A stretch of 26,687 nucleotides of DNA from assembly GCA_964440405.1 (NCBI GenBank), contig CAYTSB010000008.1, positions 1 through 26,687 on the forward strand. The letters run 5' to 3'. The notes beneath the pieces are model-generated. The model saw nothing but the letters and a program-made list of their open reading frames with translations. It ran no database searches and was not told the origin of the DNA. Below are positions 7,610-16,304 of this stretch, one piece after another. This stretch comes from DAOSVX01 sp964440405 (lineage in GTDB: Bacteria; Bacillota_I; Bacilli_A; RF39; UBA660). The first letter of the stretch is position 1. The number at the start of each line of letters is the position of its first letter. A program made the translations under genes and the position numbers.

Positions 7610-10600
7610 CTAAAATAAACTTAACTGACTTGATTCGGGAAGTCCTTCTAATACCCCTAGACTTCTTAACTTCTCTAAATTAGTTGTACTTATTTTACAT
7701 CTCATTTGAAAATCTTCGACCGAATAAAATGGTTTTATTTGTCTTTCTTCTACTATTTTACTAGCAACAGTATCTCCCATACCATCTAATGCTCTAAATG
7801 GAATATATAAACTTTTCTTGTCTTCACCAATTACAAAATTAAAACCATCTGAAATATTTAAATCAATATTATTAAATTTAAATCCTCTTTCACACATTTC
7901 TAATGCTACACTAATAACATCACTAATGTTTTTCTCTTTATTAGTTGCCTCAAATCCCTTTAAATTAATTTCTACTATTTTTCTTCTAATAGCAGCAGCA
8001 CCATCAACCATTGATTCAACATCAAAATCAGTACATCTTTTTGAAAAATATGCACTATAATATAAAATCGGCTGATAGACTTTAAACCAAGCTACTCTAT
8101 AGCCCATCATAACATATGCTGTAGCATGCGCTTTCGGGAATAAATATTGAATTTTTTTAGTTGAAACAATATACCAGTCTGGAACTTTATGTTCTTTCAT
8201 TTGAGCAGCATATTTTTCCCATTTTTCGGGAAATTTAAGTTGATTTTTATTGCCTAGATTTTTTCTAACAAATTCGGTAATTTGAAATGCATCAAAACCG
8301 GGAATTCCATAACTCATTAAATCAGATATTAAATCTTCTCTACATCCTAAAACTTTATCAAAAACTGCAATCTTATTAACAATCAGATCCCTAATATTGC
8401 CACTCCAAACATCAGTTCCGTGAGCAAGTCCAGATATTTTAACTAAATCAGCAAAACACTTGGGCTTAGTTTCTTCTAGCATTCTAATTGCAAAATTAGT
8501 ACCAAATTCCGGTATTCCTAAAGTTCCAGTTTGACAATTAATCTGATTGGTAGTTACTCCTAAAACTTTAGGAGAATTAAATAAAGACAATACTTTTTTA
8601 TCATCAAAAGGAACATCAGTTATTTTAATTCCTGACAAATCTTCCAAAGCTTTTAACATAGTTGGATCATCATGCCCTAAAATATCTAATTTTAAAACAT
8701 TGTCATGAATAGCATGGAAATCAAAATGAGTTGTATACCAAGAAGAATTACTATCATCAGCCGGATACTGAAAAGGACTAAAATCATAGATATCCATATA
8801 ATCAGGAATAACAATTATTCCTCCTGGATGTTGACCAGTAGTTCTTTTTATTCCAGTAATCCCTTTAGCAAGTCTTTCTGTTTCGACATTACGGACAATT
8901 ATTTTATTATCTTCGCAATAGCCTTTAACAAAGCCATAAGCTGTCTTATCAGCTACTGTACCAATAGTTCCTGCTCTAAAAACATTATGCTCACCAAATA
9001 ATTCTTTAGTATAATTGTGAGCATCAGCTTGATTCTCTGATGAAAAGTTTAAGTCAATATCTGGTACTTTTTCAGCATCCCAACCTAAGAAAGATGAGAA
9101 TGGAATATCCTGACCGTCTTTAATCATTGGAATATTGCACTCTTCACAATTATGATCAGGTAAATCATAGCCACTTTTATGAGTTAAATTTAGAGATTCA
9201 CCATTAATTTCAAAAATTGATTTTTGACATTTTGGACATAAATAATGTGCTGGCAAAGGATTGACTTCAGTAATTCCCATCATTGTTGCTACTAAACTTG
9301 AACCAACTGAACCCCGAGAACCAACAAAGTATCCGGAATCATTACTTTTCTTAACCAGTTTTTGAGCAATTAAATATAATACTGAATAACCATTATTGAT
9401 AATTCCGTTTAATTCTTTTTCTAATCGTTCTTTAATTAATTCTGGTAGTTCTTCGCCATACATTTCTTTAGCTCTTGACCAAACCATATCTCTTGTAATA
9501 TCATCAGAATTATCCATTTTAGGAGTATACAATTCAGTTTTAATAATCTCCTGCTCTTCAAATAATGAAGCAATATAATTAGGATTTTTAACAACAATAT
9601 CTTCTATTAATTCAGGATTATTTAAGAAATTAAACTCTTCTTTCATTTCTTTAGTGTTCATAAAATACATACATGGAACAACTGTGTTTTCTCTTTTGTA
9701 TAAATGATGAAACCCAACGGTTGGAATTTTTTGATGAACAATAATTTTACGATAAATAATATCCTCTTTATTTAATTGATGAACATCACCAGTTGCACAA
9801 ATTTTTTTATCAATTGACAAAGCCACTTCAATAATTTTTTTAATATTATTAATTAAATCTTCTTTGGAGGTAAATTCGCCATAACTAATTAAATATTCAG
9901 AAATACTTGGCGGATTAACTTCAATAAAATCATAAAACTGCATCATTTCTCTTAATTCTTCTTCACTTTTACTTTTAGCAGCATTAAAAATTTCACCATT
10001 AACACAAGCACTGCCTAGAATTAAACCTGCTCTTAATTTAACAAGCTCACTTTTAGGTATTCTAGGTACTTTATATAAATACTTAGTATTAGCAAGACTA
10101 ACCAATTTAAATAAATTTTTTAAACCCTCTTTATTTTGAGCATAAACTGTCATATGATATGAACGGCTAAATTTTAAAAGATTTTCAATATCAACGCTGC
10201 CTACAATTCCAGTTGTAGTTTCAATTCCTCTACTAATAAATGCCCTGACCATTTTATAAAATACTTTGGCAGTAGCTTCAGCATCATAATCGGCACGATG
10301 GTGCGCATCCTCTTCAAAAACTACATTATATCTTTTAGTTATAACTGATAAATTATGTTTTGATTCATCAGGATTTAACATTCTACTTAATTCCAAAGTA
10401 TCAATTACTGTATTTTCGAATTTTGGTAAACTATGTCTTTTAATCCCCGCTTCAATAAATGAAATATCAAACTTGGCATTATGAGCAACCATTGGCAAAT
10501 CTTTAGTCCAAAGAAGAAAATCGGTTAAAACTTCCTTTTCTTCTCTTTTGCCTTTTAACATTTCATCAGTAATACTAGTAAGTTCTGTTATCTTAGAAGA

Positions 10601-11902
10601 TATTTTTCGTTTAGGATCAATAAATTCCTGAAAACGGTCAATTATCTCCCCATTTTCTATTTTAACAGCACCAATTTCAATCATAACATCGCCTGCAGCA
10701 GCATTAAAACCAGTAGTTTCAACATCAAATACGACATAGGTCTCATTAGCTAAATGATGATCTTTAAGATTATAAATTACCGAGACTTCATCATCAATAA
10801 CATTCATTTCCACACCATAAATGATTTTAATGCCATCTTTTTCTTTATAAGCATCAGGATAACTCTGGAGTCCATTATGATCGGTTATTGCAATTGCTTT
10901 ATGACCAAAGGCTTTAGCCTGTTTAATTAAATCTTTAACACTAACAACTGCATCCATCTGACTCATAAAAGTATGGGCGTGCAACTCTACTCTTTTTTCT
11001 GGAGCATCATCTATTCTTTTAACTTTTTTAGAAGGAATGTTTTCCATATTTTTAATATTTAATACTAAGTCTTTAGCATAGGTATCAAATTCTACATAGC
11101 CCTCTATTTTATACCAATCATTTTCTTTTATTTTATTTAAAATATCTTTAGAATTGGCCAATTCCTTACCAAAAAACTTAATTTTAGCAAGTAAACTATC
11201 AGTATTATCACTAATTTTTAAGTTAATTAAATGAACCTTATCTCTAGTTAAATAATCAATTCCAAAAACATGTGCTTCAACAACTACATCTTTAACTTCC
11301 GCAATAATATTGCTAATAGAAACTAATTCTTGGACTTTTATCTTATTACCATAAATAATGGTATCCAGTTTTTCTTTTATTTCAGTACTTTTAACTACAA
11401 CATCCTTTTTAACTTCTGCCAGAATTTCTTTTTTTGAAATATAATTGGTTGTAATTGTAATATTTTGATAACCATAAATGTTAAGATTATCAATAATTTT
11501 TTCTGATTCTTCCTTAATTAGTTTTTCTTCAATTTTAGAATTCACTTCCAGAATAATATTTTGATTTTCCACTTTAATTTCATTATCTAATAAACCAGTC
11601 AGAGATGGTCTTTTGCTTATTAATTTATTTAAAAAAAAATTAAAAGCATTTAAAATATCTTCTGAATTAATATTATCAAATTCATAAATGATTTTAGTTT
11701 TTTGTTTGCCATTAATTCCTTTTTTAGCGCACTTATTAAGTAGCATTAAACTATCAATATTAATTGGCTTAGGAGCACTTAAAAAAACTTCAAAACTTTG
11801 AGTTTTTTTACGGACAATGACTTCTTTAATCTTAACTTCATTAAAATCATCATTAGTTATTTCAAAATTTATACTATTAAAAAATCTCTTTAAGCTATTC
11901 AT
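7610..11902 (-). CDS. polC: DNA polymerase III, PolC-type alpha subunit
   Basis: The main replicative polymerase of low-GC Gram-positives, 1430 residues. Order of domains: N-terminal and OB-fold region (1-300); PHP domain (ELHAHTF near 308, ITDHNG); an inserted DnaQ-type proofreading exonuclease with all three motifs (FDVETTGF near 395, VAHNAKFD, HHRADYDAEAT); second half of PHP; polymerase core with VGSRGSVGSS and the catalytic PDIDLNF near 948; and a zinc-binding pair CPKC...CEEC near 890-925. The ATG at 11902 is chosen because AGGAG lies 7 bases upstream. An in-frame ATG at 11929 would overlap the -10 box and is rejected. The gene leads a unit with the methyltransferase and two small genes. 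dnaE lies upstream, with an ORF6N gene between. Confidence 0.97.
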   Translation of the reverse strand: MNSLKRFFNSINFEITNDDFNEVKIKEVIVRKKTQSFEVFLSAPKPINIDSLMLLNKCAKKGINGKQKTKIIYEFDNINSEDILNAFNFFLNKLISKRPSLTGLLDNEIKVENQNIILEVNSKIEEKLIKEESEKIIDNLNIYGYQNITITTNYISKKEILAEVKKDVVVKSTEIKEKLDTIIYGNKIKVQELVSISNIIAEVKDVVVEAHVFGIDYLTRDKVHLINLKISDNTDSLLAKIKFFGKELANSKDILNKIKENDWYKIEGYVEFDTYAKDLVLNIKNMENIPSKKVKRIDDAPEKRVELHAHTFMSQMDAVVSVKDLIKQAKAFGHKAIAITDHNGLQSYPDAYKEKDGIKIIYGVEMNVIDDEVSVIYNLKDHHLANETYVVFDVETTGFNAAAGDVMIEIGAVKIENGEIIDRFQEFIDPKRKISSKITELTSITDEMLKGKREEKEVLTDFLLWTKDLPMVAHNAKFDISFIEAGIKRHSLPKFENTVIDTLELSRMLNPDESKHNLSVITKRYNVVFEEDAHHRADYDAEATAKVFYKMVRAFISRGIETTTGIVGSVDIENLLKFSRSYHMTVYAQNKEGLKNLFKLVSLANTKYLYKVPRIPKSELVKLRAGLILGSACVNGEIFNAAKSKSEEELREMMQFYDFIEVNPPSISEYLISYGEFTSKEDLINNIKKIIEVALSIDKKICATGDVHQLNKEDIIYRKIIVHQKIPTVGFHHLYKRENTVVPCMYFMNTKEMKEEFNFLNNPELIEDIVVKNPNYIASLFEEQEIIKTELYTPKMDNSDDITRDMVWSRAKEMYGEELPELIKERLEKELNGIINNGYSVLYLIAQKLVKKSNDSGYFVGSRGSVGSSLVATMMGITEVNPLPAHYLCPKCQKSIFEINGESLNLTHKSGYDLPDHNCEECNIPMIKDGQDIPFSSFLGWDAEKVPDIDLNFSSENQADAHNYTKELFGEHNVFRAGTIGTVADKTAYGFVKGYCEDNKIIVRNVETERLAKGITGIKRTTGQHPGGIIVIPDYMDIYDFSPFQYPADDSNSSWYTTHFDFHAIHDNVLKLDILGHDDPTMLKALEDLSGIKITDVPFDDKKVLSLFNSPKVLGVTTNQINCQTGTLGIPEFGTNFAIRMLEETKPKCFADLVKISGLAHGTDVWSGNIRDLIVNKIAVFDKVLGCREDLISDLMSYGIPGFDAFQITEFVRKNLGNKNQLKFPEKWEKYAAQMKEHKVPDWYIVSTKKIQYLFPKAHATAYVMMGYRVAWFKVYQPILYYSAYFSKRCTDFDVESMVDGAAAIRRKIVEINLKGFEATNKEKNISDVISVALEMCERGFKFNNIDLNISDGFNFVIGEDKKSLYIPFRALDGMGDTVASKIVEERQIKPFYSVEDFQMRCKISTTNLEKLRSLGVLEGLPESSQLSLF

Positions 11903-11919
11903 AATACTACTCCTATTTA

Positions 11920-11928
11920 AGTATAACA
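11920..11928 (-). promoter_or_regulatory. extended -10 promoter of the polC unit
   Basis: On the minus strand TG-T-TATACT (11928-11920) is an extended -10 element. No good -35 is seen 17 bases upstream. Predicted start of transcription near 11913 leaves a leader of only about 11 bases, just enough for the AGGAG before the ATG at 11902. Confidence 0.5.
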
Positions 11929-11976
11929 TTAATAAAAATTATTTACTATATCTTTAATATATTTTAAAGCTTATTT

Positions 11977-12849
11977 TTATAAAATATTTAATATGTTTTT
12001 TAAAACCTCTTGGTCCTCAATTAAATTAATACCGAAACATTTATCTCCCAAATCCTTAAAACTTGCTCTACAGTGATACAAAATTTTTCTATCTATTATT
12101 ATAAACCGGTCATGAAATTTACCATTGTAGATTATTTCTATATTTTGATATTGTTTCCTATACTTAACTAATGCTTTTTCATCAATGTTTTTACTATATA
12201 TTTTTATTTCCACATTTATTTCTTTGATTAAATCAAATAGTTCTTTTCCAGCATAGTTATCGATAATAATTATTTCTTTCCTGGCTTTATTTAAAATATT
12301 TATCATCAATGAGTAAGCATCATATATTTGACCTTCAAAAAATATATGATTATATTTTTCTTTGCTATTCAATTTATTTAAGATTTGATTTATTTTATTA
12401 TCATGTTCAATTAAATTTATTTCAATATTGGATATTCTCTTATTATAATTATTATTTGCTATATACTTACGCATTGAGACAAAAGCTTCAATTATCATAA
12501 GATTTACTTTAATAGCAATATCACTTTTTAATAATCCGCTTAACATCATTATCCCTTGCTCAGTTAAAACATAGGGTAAAAATTTATAATGTTGCCCTCT
12601 CATATTTCTGCTTTTGTTTAAGGTCGTAAATTGCGACCTTAAAAACAATTGATCAATTTCTTTATTAGTTAACTGGAAACAAAAACTTTTTGGAAACCTA
12701 TTTATGTTTCTTTTTATTGTTTCATTTAACCTTTTTGTTTCTACTTCGTATAATTTTGCAACATCTGCTGCCAACATTACTTGTTTGTCTCTTACTTCAT
12801 AAATTAAATCTTCTATTCTAACATTATTTTTTATTATTAAATCATTCAT
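11977..12849 (-). CDS. ORF6N-domain protein with C-terminal PLD-like domain (copy 1)
   Basis: A 290-residue two-domain protein. The N-terminal part (about 10-130) matches the ORF6N family, DNA-binding domains common in phage and mobile-element proteins: IEDLIYEVRDKQVMLAADVAKLY, then RNINRFPKSFCFQLT, then LPYVLTEQGIMMLSG. A helical linker (about 140-165) follows. The C-terminal part (about 170-290) has FHDRFIIID, which is H-x-R-x4-D (H246, R248, D253): a phospholipase-D-like HKD motif with Lys changed to Arg, present once, so an active form would need to dimerise. AAGGA 7 bases before the ATG at 12849 decides the start over an ATG ten codons earlier. It has its own promoter and a weak hairpin after the stop (11952-11969). 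It resembles the copy at 23580-24195 closely. Role unknown; a regulator, toxin-like nuclease or phage-defence factor are guesses. Confidence 0.85.
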   Translation of the reverse strand: MNDLIIKNNVRIEDLIYEVRDKQVMLAADVAKLYEVETKRLNETIKRNINRFPKSFCFQLTNKEIDQLFLRSQFTTLNKSRNMRGQHYKFLPYVLTEQGIMMLSGLLKSDIAIKVNLMIIEAFVSMRKYIANNNYNKRISNIEINLIEHDNKINQILNKLNSKEKYNHIFFEGQIYDAYSLMINILNKARKEIIIIDNYAGKELFDLIKEINVEIKIYSKNIDEKALVKYRKQYQNIEIIYNGKFHDRFIIIDRKILYHCRASFKDLGDKCFGINLIEDQEVLKNILNIL

Positions 12850-12870
12850 TTTAATTCCTTTCTTAGATGC

Positions 12871-12899
12871 ATAATACAATAATATATTTAAAAAGTAAA
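12871..12899 (-). promoter_or_regulatory. promoter with inverted repeat over the -10, ORF6N copy 1
   Basis: TTTACT (-35, 12899-12894) and TATTAT (-10, 12876-12871) are 17 bases apart on the minus strand. An inverted repeat, AATAT-ATTATT-GTATT (12888-12873), overlaps the -10. The same layout and nearly the same bases precede the second ORF6N gene (24221-24249), so the element is conserved between paralogues and may be an operator. Confidence 0.5.
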
Positions 12900-13021
12900 A
12901 ATGCTAAAATAATATTTTGTAATTAGAAAATGTACTAAATTAATATAATATATAGAAATTATTATTATTTCCTATTTTAAATATTTGCAAAAGTAGTGAT
13001 TTTATATAATTAATTAAAATA

Positions 13022-15901
13022 TCAAACAATTTTATTTAAGTTACTAATTTGAATTTGATATTTATCAAATCTTTTTATTACTTTGCCAGTAATTAAAACT
13101 AAATCACCCTTTTTAATATCAGCTATTAAACTAAAATATTTAGGAAATATTACAAATGAGATATTGCCATAATCATCACTGCCATCTATAAAGGCCATAT
13201 CTTCATTTTTCTTAGTTTTTATTTTAGAAATGGCTTCTACTAAAATAGCTACTTTAACTGTTTTGTCAAAATTATTTATTAAGTTATTACTTTTAACAAC
13301 ATCACTATATTTAGCTACTGGATGATTGGAAATATAAAAACCAAATGCTTCAAGTTCATTAGCCATTAAAATATCTCTACTATATTCTTCAAAAGTTTTT
13401 ATAATTGGTTTTAAAACTAATGAACTATCTAGATCATTAATTAAGCTAGCATAATCAATAGCACTATCCAAATTATTAATTAAAGTCTGAGTACTAATAT
13501 TCATAGTATTAAAAACTCCAGCATTGATTAAGCTAACCATTATTTTTCTGTTTAAATTTTTATTATAACAGCGACTGACAAAATCAAAAAAATCTTTAAA
13601 TTCTCCGTTTTTAGTTCTTTCATCAATAACTGCTTTATTACTGACATTACCAATATTTTTAATAGCACTTAAAGGCATTAAAATATTAAAATTAACTATT
13701 TTATAAGTTAAATCACTGGTATTAATATCGGGCTTCATAACTTTAATATCAAACTTTTTAGCTTCATCAATATATTCTTTAGTTTTAACTTCACTACCCA
13801 AACTCATATTAAGCAAATTAGAAATAAAACTTACTCGGTAGTTACTTTTTAAATACCCCATAATATATCCAACATAAGCATAGCAAACTGAATGGGCTTT
13901 GTTAAAACCATAATTAGCAAATTTTAAAATATAATCAAAAACTTTGATGGCTGTTTCTTTTTTATAACCGTTTTTAACAGCATTATTAATAAAATGTTCT
14001 TTTTCATTTTCTAAAACATCTTTCTTTTTTTTACTCATTGCTCTTCTAACAATATCGGCTTCGGCATAAGTATATGACGCCATTTTATTTAAAATCTCTA
14101 TTACTTGTTCTTGATAAACAATAATTCCATAAGTGTTTTTTAAAATTGGTTCTAAAGAAGGATCAAGATACTCTGTTTTTTCTTTACCATCTCTTCTTTT
14201 AATAAATGAATCAATATTTTCCATCGGGCCCGGTCTAAATAAAGCAACGGCATTAATTAAATCTTCAAATGATGCTACTTTTAGTTTTCTTAAAAAATTC
14301 ATCATTCCTTTACTTTCAAACTGAAATATACCAATAGTATCCACATCATAAAATAGTTTTAAAGTTTTAGGATCATTTAAAGGTATTTCACTTAAGATTA
14401 AATCTTCTTTTAAATTTTCTTTAATTAATCTTCTTACATTGGTAATAACACTTAAGTTTTTTAATGCCAAAATATCCATTTTAAGTAATCCTAGTCGTTC
14501 TAAATATTCCATTGTAAAACCTGTTAAAGTAATATCATCACTATAACTAAGCGGAATAACTTCTGCTAAAGGAACACTACAGATAACTACACCAGCAGCA
14601 TGAGTAGAAATATGTCTTTTAAGTCCTTCTAATTTCATACTGTCATGGTAAACTTTTTTTAAATCAGGATTGATATTTAAGAATTTAGATAAATCAGAAT
14701 TAATATTATCTTTTAAACTAAATCTGGGATTAATATATTTAGCAAGACTATCAATTTTTTCTACAGTAATATCCAGTACTTTACCAACATCTCTAATAAC
14801 TTGCTTACTACCTAAAGTTCCATAAGTCATAATTAAACTAACATGATTAGTTCCATATTTATTTCTAATGTAATCAATTACTTCTTCTCTTCTAGTCTCT
14901 TCAAAGTCCAAATCAATATCAGGCATCGTAATTCTTTCTTTATTTAAAAATCTTTCAAACAATAAATTGTATTTAATTGGATCTATATCAGTAATTCCTA
15001 AAACATAAGAAACTAAACTTCCTGCTCCACTGCCTCGCCCTGGGCCTACTAAAATATTATTCTTTTTAGCATATAAAACATAATCATAAACAATTAAAAA
15101 ATAATCAATAAACCCCATTTCCTTAATAACACTAAATTCATATTTAATTCTATCTAAATAAACAGTTGGTACTTTATTATTAAGTCTTTTATTAAGGCCT
15201 TTTTTAATTAAACTGATAATTTTCTTTTCACTATCTTCCAGTTCAGGAATATATCTTTTATTAAATTCTAATTTAAAATCAAATAGATTAGCAAATTCTA
15301 AAGTAGTATTAATATCTTCAGCAGTTAGTTTATCACTATTTATTAAATAACTAGTATCAAAAGCATCTTCAAGTTCATTTAATAAAACTCCTTTTTTTAT
15401 CGCTGTTAAATATTTTAAATATTCTTTATCCTCCTCTTTTAAACATAAGGTTAAGTTAGCATAAATAATTTTATCAGTTTTAATTAAGGCATTAGCTTTT
15501 TCACTTTCAGTTTTATAACTAATAAAAGTGTCATTAAATAAAGAACTTAATTCGTCATAAAGATGAATATTAGAATAAGGAATAACTAACACTAAATTAC
15601 TGCTATTTATTTTTAAATCATTTAAAGTGATAGCTCTTTTTAAATTATTTAATTTAATTAATTCCAAATAACCATCATAATTTTTAGCATACAAATAGAT
15701 ATGACAAGTATCAAATAAAATATCTAAACCAATAATCGGTTTAATATTATTATTCAAACACAAATCGTAAAACTCCATTACATAGCTTAAGTTATCATCA
15801 ATAATACCAATTGCAGGAGAATGAATAGTAGTTAAATCTTTAACTTTAATTAAACTACTTAATAAACTATAATCAGTTTTAATTAAAATAGGATTATACA
15901 T
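13022..15901 (-). CDS. dnaE: DNA polymerase III DnaE-type alpha subunit
   Basis: The second replicative polymerase of Bacillota, which extends RNA primers before handing over to PolC. It has 959 residues, short for DnaE (about 1115 in Bacillus) but usual for reduced genomes. The N-terminal PHP domain looks degenerate: the normal H-x-H is replaced (PILIKTDYSLL), so no PHP metal activity is expected. The core has GPGRGSGAGSL, the catalytic PDIDLDF (near 328), RHISTHAAGV, RPGPMENI and YQEQV. The C-terminus ends in an OB-fold (LVLITGKVIKRFDKYQIQI). The ATG at 15901 is preferred over a GTG four codons earlier, with GGTGGGTGA upstream as a weak ribosome binding site. It ends with TGA. Confidence 0.96.
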   Translation of the reverse strand: MYNPILIKTDYSLLSSLIKVKDLTTIHSPAIGIIDDNLSYVMEFYDLCLNNNIKPIIGLDILFDTCHIYLYAKNYDGYLELIKLNNLKRAITLNDLKINSSNLVLVIPYSNIHLYDELSSLFNDTFISYKTESEKANALIKTDKIIYANLTLCLKEEDKEYLKYLTAIKKGVLLNELEDAFDTSYLINSDKLTAEDINTTLEFANLFDFKLEFNKRYIPELEDSEKKIISLIKKGLNKRLNNKVPTVYLDRIKYEFSVIKEMGFIDYFLIVYDYVLYAKKNNILVGPGRGSGAGSLVSYVLGITDIDPIKYNLLFERFLNKERITMPDIDLDFEETRREEVIDYIRNKYGTNHVSLIMTYGTLGSKQVIRDVGKVLDITVEKIDSLAKYINPRFSLKDNINSDLSKFLNINPDLKKVYHDSMKLEGLKRHISTHAAGVVICSVPLAEVIPLSYSDDITLTGFTMEYLERLGLLKMDILALKNLSVITNVRRLIKENLKEDLILSEIPLNDPKTLKLFYDVDTIGIFQFESKGMMNFLRKLKVASFEDLINAVALFRPGPMENIDSFIKRRDGKEKTEYLDPSLEPILKNTYGIIVYQEQVIEILNKMASYTYAEADIVRRAMSKKKKDVLENEKEHFINNAVKNGYKKETAIKVFDYILKFANYGFNKAHSVCYAYVGYIMGYLKSNYRVSFISNLLNMSLGSEVKTKEYIDEAKKFDIKVMKPDINTSDLTYKIVNFNILMPLSAIKNIGNVSNKAVIDERTKNGEFKDFFDFVSRCYNKNLNRKIMVSLINAGVFNTMNISTQTLINNLDSAIDYASLINDLDSSLVLKPIIKTFEEYSRDILMANELEAFGFYISNHPVAKYSDVVKSNNLINNFDKTVKVAILVEAISKIKTKKNEDMAFIDGSDDYGNISFVIFPKYFSLIADIKKGDLVLITGKVIKRFDKYQIQISNLNKIV

Positions 15902-15927
15902 AACTTCACCCACCCAACTATAACCTA

Positions 15928-15956
15928 ATTATAATATCTTTTAAGATAAAATTAAA
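15928..15956 (-). promoter_or_regulatory. probable dnaE promoter
   Basis: A perfect TATAAT (15933-15928) lies on the minus strand, with a poor -35 (TTTAAT, 15956-15951) at 17 bases. The predicted leader is about 20 bases. Confidence 0.4.
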
Positions 15957-16070
15957 GGTTTATTTCAAAATTAAAAATATTCAAAATTAATTTATTCTAC
16001 GACTAAGGTTATGATAGTATTTGTCACGCTGTACTTTCTTAGCATATTTACCACTCCCAACAAGTATAAA

Positions 16071-16099
16071 TTGACAACAAACTAAGTTTATGATAAAGT
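16071..16099 (+). promoter_or_regulatory. rpmB promoter
   Basis: A perfect TTGACA (16071-16076), a 17-base spacer ending in TGA, and TAAAGT (16094-16099), which makes an extended -10. It is the only clear plus-strand promoter seen in the window and points at rpmB. Confidence 0.65.
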
Positions 16100-16123
16100 T
16101 TTAAAAGAACAAGGAGGATTATC

Positions 16124-16282
16124 ATGGCATTAAAAGAAACAAAAAAGAAACCTTTATTTGGCAATACTAGAAGTCATGCCTTAAATGCAACTAGAAGAAA
16201 GCAAAAACCAAACTTACAAACAAAAAAGATTAACGGTAAAAAAGTAGTATTAAGTGCAAGAGAAGCAAAAAAAATAAAATAG
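16124..16282 (+). CDS. rpmB: 50S ribosomal protein L28
   Basis: A 52-codon gene on the plus strand. The protein reads MALKETKKKPLFGNTRSHAL, then NATRRKQKPNLQTKKINGKK and a final VVLSAREAKKIK. GN-x-RSHA-x-NAT and NLQ followed by a basic strand and SAR are the L28 signature. It is about ten residues shorter than Bacillus L28 (62), losing part of the N-terminus before GN-x-RSH and a few residues in the middle; it has no zinc-binding cysteines. AAGGAGGA sits 6 bases before the ATG. It converges on rpe, as rpmB converges on the prpC-prkC-rsgA-rpe operon in Bacillus, which supports the call. Confidence 0.93.
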   Translation: MALKETKKKPLFGNTRSHALNATRRKQKPNLQTKKINGKKVVLSAREAKKIK

Positions 16283-16304
16283 TTAAGTTCTATTTTATTT
16301 TTTT
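16271..16304. terminator. bidirectional terminator between rpmB and rpe
   Basis: AAAATAAAATAG (16271-16282) and CTATTTTATTTT (16290-16301) form a perfect 12-bp stem with a 7-base loop. It has a T-run on the plus side and an A-run that gives U's on the minus side. The last codons of both genes lie inside the stem, so it can end transcription from both directions. Confidence 0.75.

Noticed and set aside
7818..9578. Plus-strand open frames inside polC (7818-8060, 8705-9001, 9396-9578)
   Set aside because: Shadows of a long, clearly recognised gene; no ribosome binding sites and no family resemblance.
11903..11929. Upstream ATG of polC
   Set aside because: It overlaps the -10 element and the AGGAG that serves the ATG at 11902.
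15992..16045. A 17-residue minus-strand ORF (MLRKYSVTNTIITLVVE) between dnaE and rpmB with GGGAG before its ATG
   Set aside because: Too short, odd codons for this genome and no clear promoter. The rest of the 15957-16070 gap shows nothing else I can name.
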